From Gemmatimonadaceae bacterium (GTDB lineage Bacteria; Gemmatimonadota; Gemmatimonadetes; Gemmatimonadales; Gemmatimonadaceae), in assembly GCA_025357975.1 (NCBI GenBank), contig JANYKY010000264.1:1-14109 (forward strand): DNA of 14,109 bases, written 5' to 3'. Made by a program: the position numbers and the translations under genes. How positions within the stretch are numbered: the stretch's first letter is position 1; each line of letters opens with the position of its first letter. The notes beneath the pieces were generated by a model, which searched no databases, was not told where the DNA came from, and saw nothing but the letters and a program-made list of their open reading frames with translations. Positions 8,758 to 14,109 of this stretch are shown here, in pieces.

Positions 8758-9053
8758 TCGGCCTCTTCCTGAATACGCCGGGACATCCCTACGATGTGCC
8801 AGAAAATCTCGCGCACGGGCTCTTCGGGGACGCGGAGTTTTCTTGCGTGCGACACAGCGTTTCGTATGACGACAGCCTCACGCTGAGGGTCGAGAACGGG
8901 GAGATCTGCAGCGCGCTTGAGCGCGGTCGTCGTGCGGGCAAGCGTGAGTCTCTGCCCGATCAACGTGATTATTTCACGATCCAGCCTTTCGAGATCCTGC
9001 CTGCATGCCCCGAGTTGAGCGAGGGCCGCGGACGGCTCAATGTTGTCTGTCAT
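8754..9053 (-). CDS. Chorismate mutase, AroQ class, monofunctional
   Basis: Rearranges chorismate to prephenate. The 99-residue protein is of the length and all-helical type of AroQ chorismate mutases. Residues matching the E. coli active site by eye are Arg18 (ACRQDL), Arg35 (GQRLTLA), Lys46 (ALKRA), Asp55, Arg58 and Glu59 (LDPQREA), Ser91 and Gln95 (SRRIQ). There is no signal peptide or fused dehydratase or ACT domain. It lies between DAHP synthase and prephenate dehydrogenase with 4-base overlaps on both sides (ATGA at 9050-9053, GTGA at 8754-8757), so the three proteins are probably made in similar amounts. AroQ-type mutases can bind type I-beta DAHP synthases as partners; such a complex here is only an inference. 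Confidence 0.92.
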   Translation of the reverse strand: MTDNIEPSAALAQLGACRQDLERLDREIITLIGQRLTLARTTTALKRAADLPVLDPQREAVVIRNAVSHARKLRVPEEPVREIFWHIVGMSRRIQEEAE

Positions 9054-10138
9054 AACGTCGCAGTTGTTGTCATTGCGGGCGTCGACTGCGAGCCTGTCGA
9101 ATCACGGGCAGCAACCGGCAGGCGCAGTTTGCGACCAGCCGCGACGGCGAACGGCTCGAGCTGACGCATCAGCGTCGAAAACGAATCGAGCGGTAGCGAT
9201 TGATCACCATCCGACAATGCATGCTCAGGGTCGGGATGAACTTCGATAATGAGCCCATCCGCTCCAGCAGCAATGGCAGCGAACGAAAGGGGTGCCACCA
9301 GATCTGCATCGCCGCCCGCGTGACTGGGGTCTACCAGAACCGGAAGATGGGTCTCGCGCTTCAGCACCGGTATAGCTGAGATGTCGAGGGTATTTCGAGT
9401 CGCCGTCTCGAATGTTCTGATTCCGCGTTCGCACAGGACGACGTTCGGATTTCCGTGCGCCATGATGTACTCAGCCGCCATCAACAACTCCTTGACGGTA
9501 GCTGACATACCACGCTTGAGCAGCACTGGTCGCTGAACTCGTCCCAGCTCGGACAACAACGCAAAGTTTTGCATGTTGCGCGCGCCAACCTGCAGCATGT
9601 CTGCATGTTCGGCGACGAGGTCCACGTGCCGAGTGTCGAGAACTTCCGTAACCACCGGAAGGCCGACCGAACGCCGCACATCTGCGAGCATTTTTAGCGC
9701 CTCCAGGCCAAGGCCCTGAAAACTGTACGGTGACGACCTTGGCTTGAATGCTCCTCCGCGCAGCATTGAAGCTCCGGCCGAGCGCACAGCGGCGCTTGTC
9801 ATTTCGAGCATCTGCCTGTTCTCGACCGAGCATGGACCGGCGATAACGGTGATCGCGTCGCCGCCGAAGATCGCACCGAAGCCGGCGTTCACAACTGTCT
9901 TCTCGGCTGCGAAGTCGCGAGAGGCGAGCTTGTAAGGCTTGAGAACCGCCATCACCGACTCGACGCCGGGCATCGATCGCAGAGAAATACCTTCGAGCAG
10001 CGCCTCGTCTCCGATGCAGCCGATGATAGTGCGATGCTCTCCGCGCGACAGGTGCGTCCGAAGCCCGAGAGCTTCGACCCTCTCCCGTATGTGGTCGAGT
10101 TCGGACTCTGAGATGGTGGAGCGAGTAACGATGATCAT
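9050..10138 (-). CDS. aroF: 3-deoxy-7-phosphoheptulonate (DAHP) synthase, type I-beta, with N-terminal regulatory domain
   Basis: Condenses phosphoenolpyruvate and erythrose 4-phosphate in the first step of the shikimate pathway. Residues 1 to about 67 ([17 protein letters not shown]...) form the ferredoxin-like domain that binds tyrosine or phenylalanine in Thermotoga-type enzymes. The barrel follows: IAGPCSVE 99-106 (metal-binding Cys103), [17 protein letters not shown] 128-144, VGARNMQNF 184-192, LLKRGMSAT 206-214, CERGIRTFE 236-244, DPSHAGG 270-276 (His273) and [17 protein letters not shown] 299-315. The last 27 residues, rich in Ser and Thr, exceed the usual family length and reach the overlap with the mutase gene. 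The ATG at 10138 has no clear ribosome-binding site. Transcription should be controlled by the Tyr leader and terminator upstream, and activity by the N-terminal domain. Confidence 0.95.
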   Translation of the reverse strand: MIIVTRSTISESELDHIRERVEALGLRTHLSRGEHRTIIGCIGDEALLEGISLRSMPGVESVMAVLKPYKLASRDFAAEKTVVNAGFGAIFGGDAITVIAGPCSVENRQMLEMTSAAVRSAGASMLRGGAFKPRSSPYSFQGLGLEALKMLADVRRSVGLPVVTEVLDTRHVDLVAEHADMLQVGARNMQNFALLSELGRVQRPVLLKRGMSATVKELLMAAEYIMAHGNPNVVLCERGIRTFETATRNTLDISAIPVLKRETHLPVLVDPSHAGGDADLVAPLSFAAIAAGADGLIIEVHPDPEHALSDGDQSLPLDSFSTLMRQLEPFAVAAGRKLRLPVAARDSTGSQSTPAMTTTATL

Positions 10139-10167
10139 GAGATGAGCCGGCTTGATTGGGGACTAAT

Positions 10168-10196
10168 AAAAAAGAGCCCGTTTTCACGGGCCCTCT
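10168..10196 (-). terminator. Intrinsic terminator in the aroF leader (attenuator)
   Basis: On the - strand, AGAGGGCCCG (10196-10187), loop TGAAAA (10186-10181) and CGGGCTCTTT (10180-10171) form an unbroken 10-bp stem with two G-U pairs. It runs into a U-tract (10173-10168), six Ts in all. It lies downstream of a promoter and the leader ORF but 29 bases before the aroF ATG, so it can stop transcription before the operon. Its 5' arm can alternatively pair with 10258-10252. Confidence 0.85.
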
Positions 10197-10258
10197 GAGA
10201 AATTACGCGACTACAATGATGCTGACTACGCTCGCGAAAACTCCAGATAGCGGCCCGT
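10186..10258 (-). promoter_or_regulatory. Antiterminator pairing in the aro attenuator
   Basis: The - strand segment ACGGGCC (10258-10252), which encodes Thr17, Gly18 and part of Arg19 of the leader peptide, is an exact complement of GGCCCGT (10192-10186), the inner part of the terminator 5' arm plus the first loop base. Pairing of the two would prevent the terminator. A ribosome waiting at Tyr codons 7-10 leaves the first segment free; a ribosome that has gone on to the leader stop covers it. No convincing region 1:2 pause hairpin was found. Confidence 0.7.
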
Positions 10259-10306
10259 TGAGAGGGTCGAATAAGAATAGGAGTAATAGCGCTGGCGCGG
10301 CGGCAT
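10226..10306 (-). CDS. Tyrosine-rich leader peptide of the aro/tyr operon
   Basis: A 26-codon ORF, ATG at 10306-10304 and TAG at 10228-10226. It reads MPPRQR followed by YYSYSYS, then Tyr20 and Phe23 close to the end: five Tyr codons (7, 8, 10, 12, 20) and one Phe in 26. This bias is what leader peptides of amino-acid attenuators show, and it matches the downstream genes, which lead to tyrosine. There is no Shine-Dalgarno sequence; the promoter spacing suggests that transcription starts at the A of the ATG, so it would be translated as a leaderless message. The ORF covers the antiterminator segment. The frame runs on upstream into the YdeI gene, but the promoter position makes the ATG at 10306 the sensible start. 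Its role is to sense charged tRNA-Tyr; the peptide itself is probably without function. Confidence 0.8.
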   Translation of the reverse strand: MPPRQRYYSYSYSTLSTGRYLEFSRA

Positions 10307-10312
10307 GGATCG

Positions 10313-10342
10313 AGGATAGCAGCGCGCACGAGCCACTGTCAA
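10313..10342 (-). promoter_or_regulatory. Sigma-70-type promoter of the aro/tyr operon, leaderless geometry
   Basis: A perfect -35 TTGACA (10342-10337), an 18-base spacer and a -10 TATCCT (10318-10313, 4 of 6) on the - strand. Six bases separate the -10 from the ATG of the leader peptide, so the predicted start of transcription is at or next to that ATG. This fits the lack of a ribosome-binding site. It lies in the 61 bases between the YdeI gene stop and the leader ORF. Confidence 0.75.
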
Positions 10343-10367
10343 GCGCTTTGTCGCGTACGGGCGTTCA

Positions 10368-10943
10368 TCAATGGAGGGTATTGCCCTCTTTGAGCATTTC
10401 CACGAACTGAGCGATGCGCCGATTTCGCGTCTCTTCTTTCTTTGCCGTTTGGATGCGCCAGAGGATCGCATAGCGGTTCTGGCTGCTGAGCGTCTCGAAA
10501 AATTTCGCTGCCTTTCGACTCTTGTCGAGCGCCTTCCTGAAGTCACCCGGGACGTCGATCGTGCTGTGCGAGTCGTAGGCCGCATCCCACTGACCGTTCT
10601 GTTTGGCGCGATCGATTGCAGCGAGTCCCGACGGCATCATCCGGCCGTCTGCGATGAGCGCGGCCGTCTTTTGACGATTTATTTTCGACCAGACGCTCCG
10701 CTTACCACGTGGAGTGAACTTTTGAATCCACGATTCGTCATCCCACTTTTTTTTCTGCCCGTCTATCCATCCGTAGCACAGCGCTGTGTCGAGCGCTTCC
10801 TGGTAGGTGACCGAGTCGAGATTCGCGGCCTTCTTTGCGATCCGCAGCCAGACGCCGGCTGAAGAATCAAAATGAGAGCCTAGCCATTTCTCCCAGGTTC
10901 CCTGATTCTCGAAGAAAACAACCGGCTTCTCGGGTACTGTCAC
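10368..10943 (-). CDS. YdeI/OmdA family protein
   Basis: A 191-residue cytoplasmic protein of the YdeI/OmpD-associated family (bacteriocin-protection OmdA domain). Visible family blocks are LDTALCYGWIDGQKKK (51-66), FTPRGKRSVWSKINRQK (76-92) and a C-terminal region with VPGDFRKALDKSRKAAKFFE and AKKEETRNRRIAQFVEML, which is the OmdA part. The biochemical role is not established. The start is GTG; AAGGA lies seven bases before it (10955-10951), and that site can pair with the end of the preceding gene. It follows the DUF4383-like gene after 29 bases and is the last gene of a three-gene operon; no terminator was found between it and the aro promoter, so some readthrough into the attenuator is possible. 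Confidence 0.88.
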   Translation of the reverse strand: MTVPEKPVVFFENQGTWEKWLGSHFDSSAGVWLRIAKKAANLDSVTYQEALDTALCYGWIDGQKKKWDDESWIQKFTPRGKRSVWSKINRQKTAALIADGRMMPSGLAAIDRAKQNGQWDAAYDSHSTIDVPGDFRKALDKSRKAAKFFETLSSQNRYAILWRIQTAKKEETRNRRIAQFVEMLKEGNTLH

Positions 10944-10951
10944 TGAAGAAT

Positions 10952-10978
10952 CCTTAGCCGGAAGGCGAAGCGCTAAGG
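10952..10978 (-). promoter_or_regulatory. Hairpin joining a stop codon to the next gene's ribosome-binding site
   Basis: The - strand CCTTAGC (10978-10972) is the exact complement of GCTAAGG (10958-10952), with 13 bases between. The first arm contains the TAG stop of the DUF4383-like gene; the second contains AAGG of the YdeI ribosome-binding site. A ribosome reaching the stop would open the hairpin. A short stem, so the effect is uncertain. Confidence 0.4.
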
Positions 10979-11350
10979 CGCTGCGACTTGTGGCCTTTTC
11001 GATAGTTGTACGATGACCAGAGAGATGATTCCAACTGCGATGTTGAAGTATGCCACCGCGTAGTTGACGTTGAGCAAGCTCACGACGATGTCACTCGCTC
11101 CAGGCACGAACCGTAGTATTCCCACCGCGATCAGCAGCACTCCGAGGAACGTGCTGAATCCACGCGCTCCGCCCCTCATGCCGGCGGTGATACCGACGAT
11201 GCCAAGCACGATGTGGATACACGCATGTAGAGTGTTAGTCGTGAGCGCACCAAAGACCACAGGGCTCATCAAACCCCATACGCCTTCGACAATCAGGAAA
11301 GCCCCAACTGCGATCGACCACGGGCTGCTCATTCCGTCTTCTCGGTTCAT
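10973..11350 (-). CDS. DUF4383-like four-helix membrane protein
   Basis: A 125-residue inner-membrane protein with four likely helices at about 11-33, 41-58, 64-83 and 97-116. The pattern WSIAVGAFLIVEGVWGL, TLHACIHIVLGIVGITAG (His42 and His46 in helix 2) and NYAVAYFNIAVGIISLVI resembles DUF4383 proteins, in which a conserved His-rich second helix (N-x-x-H-x-x-x-G) occurs; the function is unknown. The ATG at 11350 overlaps the metallo-hydrolase stop as ATGA (11347-11350), pointing to a shared message; an internal Met7 is a second possible start. The family call rests on the helix pattern and is tentative; a membrane protein is near certain. Confidence 0.8.
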   Translation of the reverse strand: MNREDGMSSPWSIAVGAFLIVEGVWGLMSPVVFGALTTNTLHACIHIVLGIVGITAGMRGGARGFSTFLGVLLIAVGILRFVPGASDIVVSLLNVNYAVAYFNIAVGIISLVIVQLSKRPQVAAP

Positions 11351-12390
11351 CGTTCATCCCTTTTAGTGAGAATCTTGCGCCACCATGGCGTAACCTCGGT
11401 GACCAGGGCAGGCTCAATTGCGCGTCCAACAGGGGGTGTCACAACACGGATCCCCTGCTCCGCGGCAAGCGCGACGAGTGTCTCAGCCGGCTCCTCCCAC
11501 GAATGCAACGCAAGATCGAATGTCCCCCAGTGAATCGGCAGCAGCGTTCCGCCGCCCAACATTTCGAATGCCTTCAATGCATTCGCCGGGCCCAGATGGA
11601 TGTCTGCCCACGCCGGATGCGACGCGCCTATCTCCAACATGATGAGATCGAACGGCCCGAAACGGTTGCCGATTGTCGCGAGGTCGTCGTTGAGGCCAGT
11701 GTCTGCAGAGAAAAAAACTTTATGCTTCGCTGTTCTCAGAACCCAGGAAGACCACAGGGTAGCATTACGATCGCGCAGCCCTCGTCCGGAAAAATGCTGT
11801 GCGGGCGCAGCGATTACTGTCATCGCGCCGGGCAGATCATGCTCTTCCCACCAGTCGAGCTCAGTTATCACCTTAGCGTTCACGCCGAACTTCTCGAGCC
11901 GCTCTCCGACGCCGAGGGAGGTCACGAACGGAACTCCCATCCGGCCAAGCGCACGGATTGTCGGCCTGCACATGTGATCGTAGTGATCGTGCGACAGGAG
12001 AACAGCGTCCAGCGGCGGCAATTCTTCGAGCTTCGCCGGAACGGGATGAAATCGTTTTCTTCCGATGAATGACACGGGTGATGCGTGATCTCCGAACACA
12101 GGATCCGTGAGAACCCTGACGCCATCGCACTCGATGAGCAGTGTGCTGTGGCCGAACCAGGTTACACGAAGGCCCGTCGATGGCGGCGTCAACCACGTTG
12201 CCAGCGGACTCTCGACCGGCAGGGGAGAATGCGGCACGCGCTTTTTTCCACCGAACAAAAGATCTCTCATGATCGACGGCGAGCTGCCGCTCATGGGCGG
12301 TCGCATCGTTCCAGCGTTGCGAAAACGGCCAGCATGGAACTGCGGTGAAGACTCAATTCGGTCGAGACGACGGCCTCTGAACCTGGGCAT
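11347..12390 (-). CDS. Metallo-beta-lactamase-fold hydrolase, UlaG/NAPE-PLD-like
   Basis: A 347-residue metal-dependent hydrolase. Metal ligands are visible in order: FGHSTLLIE 79-87, the HxHxDH motif HDHYDH 134-139, His199 (PAQHFSGRG), Asp230 (SADTG) and His287 (PIHWGTFDLALHSWEEP). The N-terminal SPQFHAGRFRN block and the arrangement of ligands are those of the NAPE-phospholipase-D/UlaG-like branch, whose bacterial members act on phosphodiester or lactone bonds; the substrate cannot be told. There is no signal peptide, so it is cytoplasmic. It is the first gene of an operon with the DUF4383-like and YdeI genes. A -10 TAAAAT (12402-12397) lies six bases before the ATG and no ribosome-binding site is seen, so translation may be leaderless; the -35 is poor. 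Confidence 0.9.
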   Translation of the reverse strand: MPRFRGRRLDRIESSPQFHAGRFRNAGTMRPPMSGSSPSIMRDLLFGGKKRVPHSPLPVESPLATWLTPPSTGLRVTWFGHSTLLIECDGVRVLTDPVFGDHASPVSFIGRKRFHPVPAKLEELPPLDAVLLSHDHYDHMCRPTIRALGRMGVPFVTSLGVGERLEKFGVNAKVITELDWWEEHDLPGAMTVIAAPAQHFSGRGLRDRNATLWSSWVLRTAKHKVFFSADTGLNDDLATIGNRFGPFDLIMLEIGASHPAWADIHLGPANALKAFEMLGGGTLLPIHWGTFDLALHSWEEPAETLVALAAEQGIRVVTPPVGRAIEPALVTEVTPWWRKILTKRDER

Positions 12391-12396
12391 CTGCGA

Positions 12397-12402
12397 ATTT
12401 TA
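12397..12402 (-). promoter_or_regulatory. Candidate -10 box of the metallo-hydrolase operon
   Basis: TAAAAT on the - strand (5 of 6 to TATAAT), six bases before the ATG at 12390. No recognisable -35 stands 17-18 bases upstream, so this rests on the -10 and its spacing alone. Confidence 0.4.
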
Positions 12403-12429
12403 ACAGCGAGTGCGCGCGTGATGCATATT
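12400..12429 (+). promoter_or_regulatory. Promoter of the DUF1206 gene, leaderless geometry
   Basis: -35 TTAACA (12400-12405, 5 of 6), 18-base spacer, -10 CATATT (12424-12429, 4 of 6), then six bases to the ATG at 12436. The spacing equals that of the aro leader promoter. It overlaps the divergent -10 of the metallo-hydrolase gene, so the two may compete. No ribosome-binding site precedes the ATG. Confidence 0.5.
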
Positions 12430-12435
12430 TTGTGA

Positions 12436-13221
12436 ATGAATCCACTGATCGTGCGCCTTGGGCGCCTCGGTTACGCAGCCAAAGGGCTGGTCTACATCGT
12501 GCTCGGCTTTCTCGCGACCGAAGCAGCGTTCGGCCGCGGAGGCAAAGCCACTGATAGCAAAGGCGCGCTGCGCGCAATCGGCCAGGCCCCTTTTGGGAAG
12601 GTGGCACTGATAGTTGTAATGATCGGCCTGTTCGGTTACGCCGTCTGGCGTCTTGTCAGCGCGGCAACGGACGCGGAGCGACGCGGTGATGAGCCATCGA
12701 GTCTCGCACTTCGCGCCGGCGATGCGATCCGGGGCCTCGCATACGGCTCGCTCGGCGTCTATACGCTCAGGTACCTGATGCATCATCCGACGCCAAATGG
12801 AAACAAGGCGCCGAGTTACGTCGATCGCGTAATGGGCGTGCCGGGAGGACGGCTGATCGTTATCCTGATAGGCCTCACTTTTATCGGCTACGCGATTTAT
12901 CAGATGTACAAGGCGGCCTCCGGTAAGTTCCTGAAGCGGCTCGACCTTACATCAGCTAGCGCCAGAGTGAGGGCGATGGTTGAGCGCTCAGGAAAATTTG
13001 GAATTTCCGCACGCGCCGCAGTCTTCGGCATGATTGGAGTACTGATTTGCCGCGCCGGATGGTCATACAACCCGGCCGAAGCGGGCGGCATCGCGCAATC
13101 GCTCGATGCAATCGCGCGAGAGCCGAAAGGCCACCTCATCTTCGGCATCGTCGCAATCGGCCTTATCGCGTTCGGGCTCTTCCAGCTCGCAACTGCGCGA
13201 TACCGCGTGATGCGAGTGTAA
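12436..13221 (+). CDS. DUF1206 membrane protein with three tandem repeats
   Basis: A 261-residue inner-membrane protein with six likely helices, arranged as three copies of a two-helix repeat: about 8-76, 94-162 and 185-254. Each copy starts with a G/R-x-G...A-(K/R)-G/A-x-V/A-Y/F-x-x-x-G helix (LGYAAKGLVYIVLGFLATEA; GDAIRGLAYGSLGVYTLRY; FGISARAAVFGMIGVLICRA), has a short Gly-rich loop, then a second helix (FGKVALIVVMIGLFGYAVWR; GRLIVILIGLTFIGYAIYQM; GHLIFGIVAIGLIAFGLFQL). This is the normal DUF1206 layout; the function is unknown. It is transcribed alone, divergent from the metallo-hydrolase operon. It ends 38 bases before the convergent exported-protein gene, with no obvious terminator between. 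Confidence 0.9.
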   Translation: MNPLIVRLGRLGYAAKGLVYIVLGFLATEAAFGRGGKATDSKGALRAIGQAPFGKVALIVVMIGLFGYAVWRLVSAATDAERRGDEPSSLALRAGDAIRGLAYGSLGVYTLRYLMHHPTPNGNKAPSYVDRVMGVPGGRLIVILIGLTFIGYAIYQMYKAASGKFLKRLDLTSASARVRAMVERSGKFGISARAAVFGMIGVLICRAGWSYNPAEAGGIAQSLDAIAREPKGHLIFGIVAIGLIAFGLFQLATARYRVMRV

Positions 13222-13259
13222 CGATCGCGACGGAAGTCTGCCGTTGAACCAAATCGGAT

Positions 13260-13772
13260 TTAGAAATCGGTGTGGACCCGGAGTCCGACTGCTGGCGAAC
13301 CCCGCTGCAGACCCATGTCAGGCATGAGTTCCATGCCGTGTCGCCGCCGGGGCGAATGACGCCACCGGTCGCGGTCACGATCGCGACCTCTGGATTGCTC
13401 GCGCTCGTGGGCTTTGACGAGCGCATACACCCCGGTAAACGCTGACACCACGCCCAAGCCGAGAGTCAAGCTTCCGACCTGCTCAGTACCATGATTGCCG
13501 TCGAGATGATCAGCACCGACCGCAATCCCAGCGGTTCCTACCATCAATCCGATGAAGCCACCGAGATAAGTCGGATGAATGAGGTTGACTGCACTTGTCG
13601 CAACCGCCGCGCTCCCCAACCCTATCGCACTCAGCGCAAAACCACTGCTCACCCCGTCGCGATTTCCATCGTTGAAAAAGCCGCCGCGCGATTGGGCAGA
13701 CGCGCTCTGCAGCGCCGCTACCTGAAGCACACTACCTATCAGAAATGAAACAGGAACAAGACCTCGACGCAT
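13260..13772 (-). CDS. Exported protein of unknown function with hydrophobic core and Arg-rich tail
   Basis: A 170-residue protein that I do not recognise. The start ATG at 13772 is preferred because GGAGG (13779-13775) lies just before it; a longer form from a GTG at 13793 would run through this site. Residues 1-26 look like a signal peptide (MRRG, a hydrophobic stretch, cleavage after SASA). Gly/Ala-rich hydrophobic segments follow at about 44-62, 70-87 and 100-118, perhaps membrane helices. An Arg/Asp-rich low-complexity stretch (RGRDRDRDRWRHSPRRRHG, about 128-146) comes next. The last residues, AVGLRVHTDF, alternate and end in Phe, like a final strand of an outer-membrane protein, although the rest does not look like a barrel. 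Confidence 0.65.
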   Translation of the reverse strand: MRRGLVPVSFLIGSVLQVAALQSASAQSRGGFFNDGNRDGVSSGFALSAIGLGSAAVATSAVNLIHPTYLGGFIGLMVGTAGIAVGADHLDGNHGTEQVGSLTLGLGVVSAFTGVYALVKAHEREQSRGRDRDRDRWRHSPRRRHGMELMPDMGLQRGSPAVGLRVHTDF

Positions 13773-13784
13773 GCTTCCTCCATT

Positions 13785-13800
13785 GGCTGTCACGACAGCC
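13785..13800. repeat. Perfect 7-bp inverted repeat upstream of the exported-protein gene
   Basis: GGCTGTC, two bases, GACAGCC. It lies directly before the ribosome-binding site (13775-13779) of the gene starting at 13772. It could be an operator or a hairpin in the 5' leader; nothing more can be said from one copy. Confidence 0.4.
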
Positions 13801-13868
13801 GAGGAGGACAGCGTGCCCTCGCCGGGCCGTGCTATTTCAACATCAATGGTGGACCAGACGTGCGCCAG

Positions 13869-14028
13869 TCACGCATTGACTGATTTCATCATCGCCTCGG
13901 GATAGCGCGTTCCGGATGCAGCTCCCGGCGGAAAAATGGCCTCCAGCTCTGCCAACTCCCTTTTTCACCAGGTCCCACAAAGCACCGACAGTATCCTCGA
14001 TAGGAGTTTGAGGGTCAACGCGATGCTG
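13869..14028 (-). pseudogene. Aldo/keto reductase relic with the middle deleted
   Basis: The 337 bases from 13773 to the window end hold no intact gene, but the - strand keeps two pieces of an aldo/keto reductase. QHRVDPQTPIEDTVGALWDL with VKKG after it (14028 to about 13957) matches the HRVDP-x-x-PIEDTVG-x-x-x-LV-x-x-G block that follows the conserved barrel strand. In the next frame ELAELEAIFPPGAASGTRYP, then EAMMKSVNA and a TGA at 13869-13871, matches the C-terminal end of such enzymes. About 150 residues between the blocks are missing and the join shifts the frame near 13957. The part from 14029 to 14109, AT-rich at the end, shows no clear reductase N-terminus. Clearly not functional. Confidence 0.75.
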
Positions 14029-14109
14029 ATTACCGATACGCAAAGCGTCGTGGGGGACCGTCAAATTTTCTTTATATTTCGTGTGCTAATTGCGAAGAAC
14101 CAAAAATGG

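Noticed and set aside
13360..13400. Tandem repeat or binding array in the GC-rich stretch
   Set aside because: It is the coding sequence of the Arg/Asp low-complexity stretch of the exported protein, without regular repeat units at the DNA level.
13773..13793. GTG at 13793 as start of the exported protein
   Set aside because: It would translate through the GGAGG site that serves the ATG at 13772, and it would put seven extra residues before the signal peptide.
13843..14064. A 73-residue hypothetical protein on the - strand
   Set aside because: It starts at a TTG without a ribosome-binding site and is the aldo/keto reductase relic read through its frameshift.

Overview
The window comes from a bacterium of moderately high GC content (I judge upper 50s percent, not computed). 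The gene mix is typical of free-living soil or environmental bacteria: a DUF1206 protein, a YdeI/OmdA protein, a UlaG-like metallo-hydrolase, a cysteine-desulfurase-like protein and a type I-beta DAHP synthase operon. Gemmatimonadota or a similar phylum is a guess only. No tRNA, rRNA, CRISPR array or intact transposon was seen.

Left part (1-4593, + strand): a DNA adenine methyltransferase of the Eco57I/type IIG kind, cut by the left window edge, overlaps by four bases (ATGA) a SNF2-type helicase. This looks like part of a restriction or phage-defence module whose other genes, if any, lie to the left. A lipoprotein of unknown function (4699-5604) and a two-helix membrane protein (5738-5959) follow. 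This + strand block ends at a perfect 16-bp inverted repeat between convergent genes.

Middle part (6006-10342, - strand): this is the best-supported and most interesting region. A promoter (TTGACA, 18 nt, TATCCT) sits six bases before the ATG of a 26-codon leader peptide with five Tyr codons. The leader is followed by an intrinsic terminator and then by DAHP synthase (aroF), chorismate mutase and prephenate dehydrogenase (tyrA), which are joined by 4-base ATGA and GTGA overlaps. A 7-base segment inside the leader ORF is exactly complementary to the 5' arm of the terminator. This makes a complete candidate for tyrosine-codon attenuation of a tyrosine operon. A class V aminotransferase ('cysteine desulfurase-like'), the relic of a GNAT acetyltransferase and a SnoaL/DUF4440-type protein follow in the same direction.

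Right part (10368-14109): a three-gene - strand operon encodes a metallo-beta-lactamase-fold hydrolase, a DUF4383-like membrane protein and a YdeI/OmdA protein. It is divergent from a + strand DUF1206 membrane protein whose promoter has the same geometry as the aro leader promoter (-35, 18 nt, -10, 6 nt, ATG). A small exported protein of unknown function (-) follows. The last 337 bases hold no intact gene, but they contain the relic of an aldo/keto reductase with its middle deleted.

With the GNAT relic, two genes in the window have each kept an N-proximal and a C-terminal piece and lost the middle.
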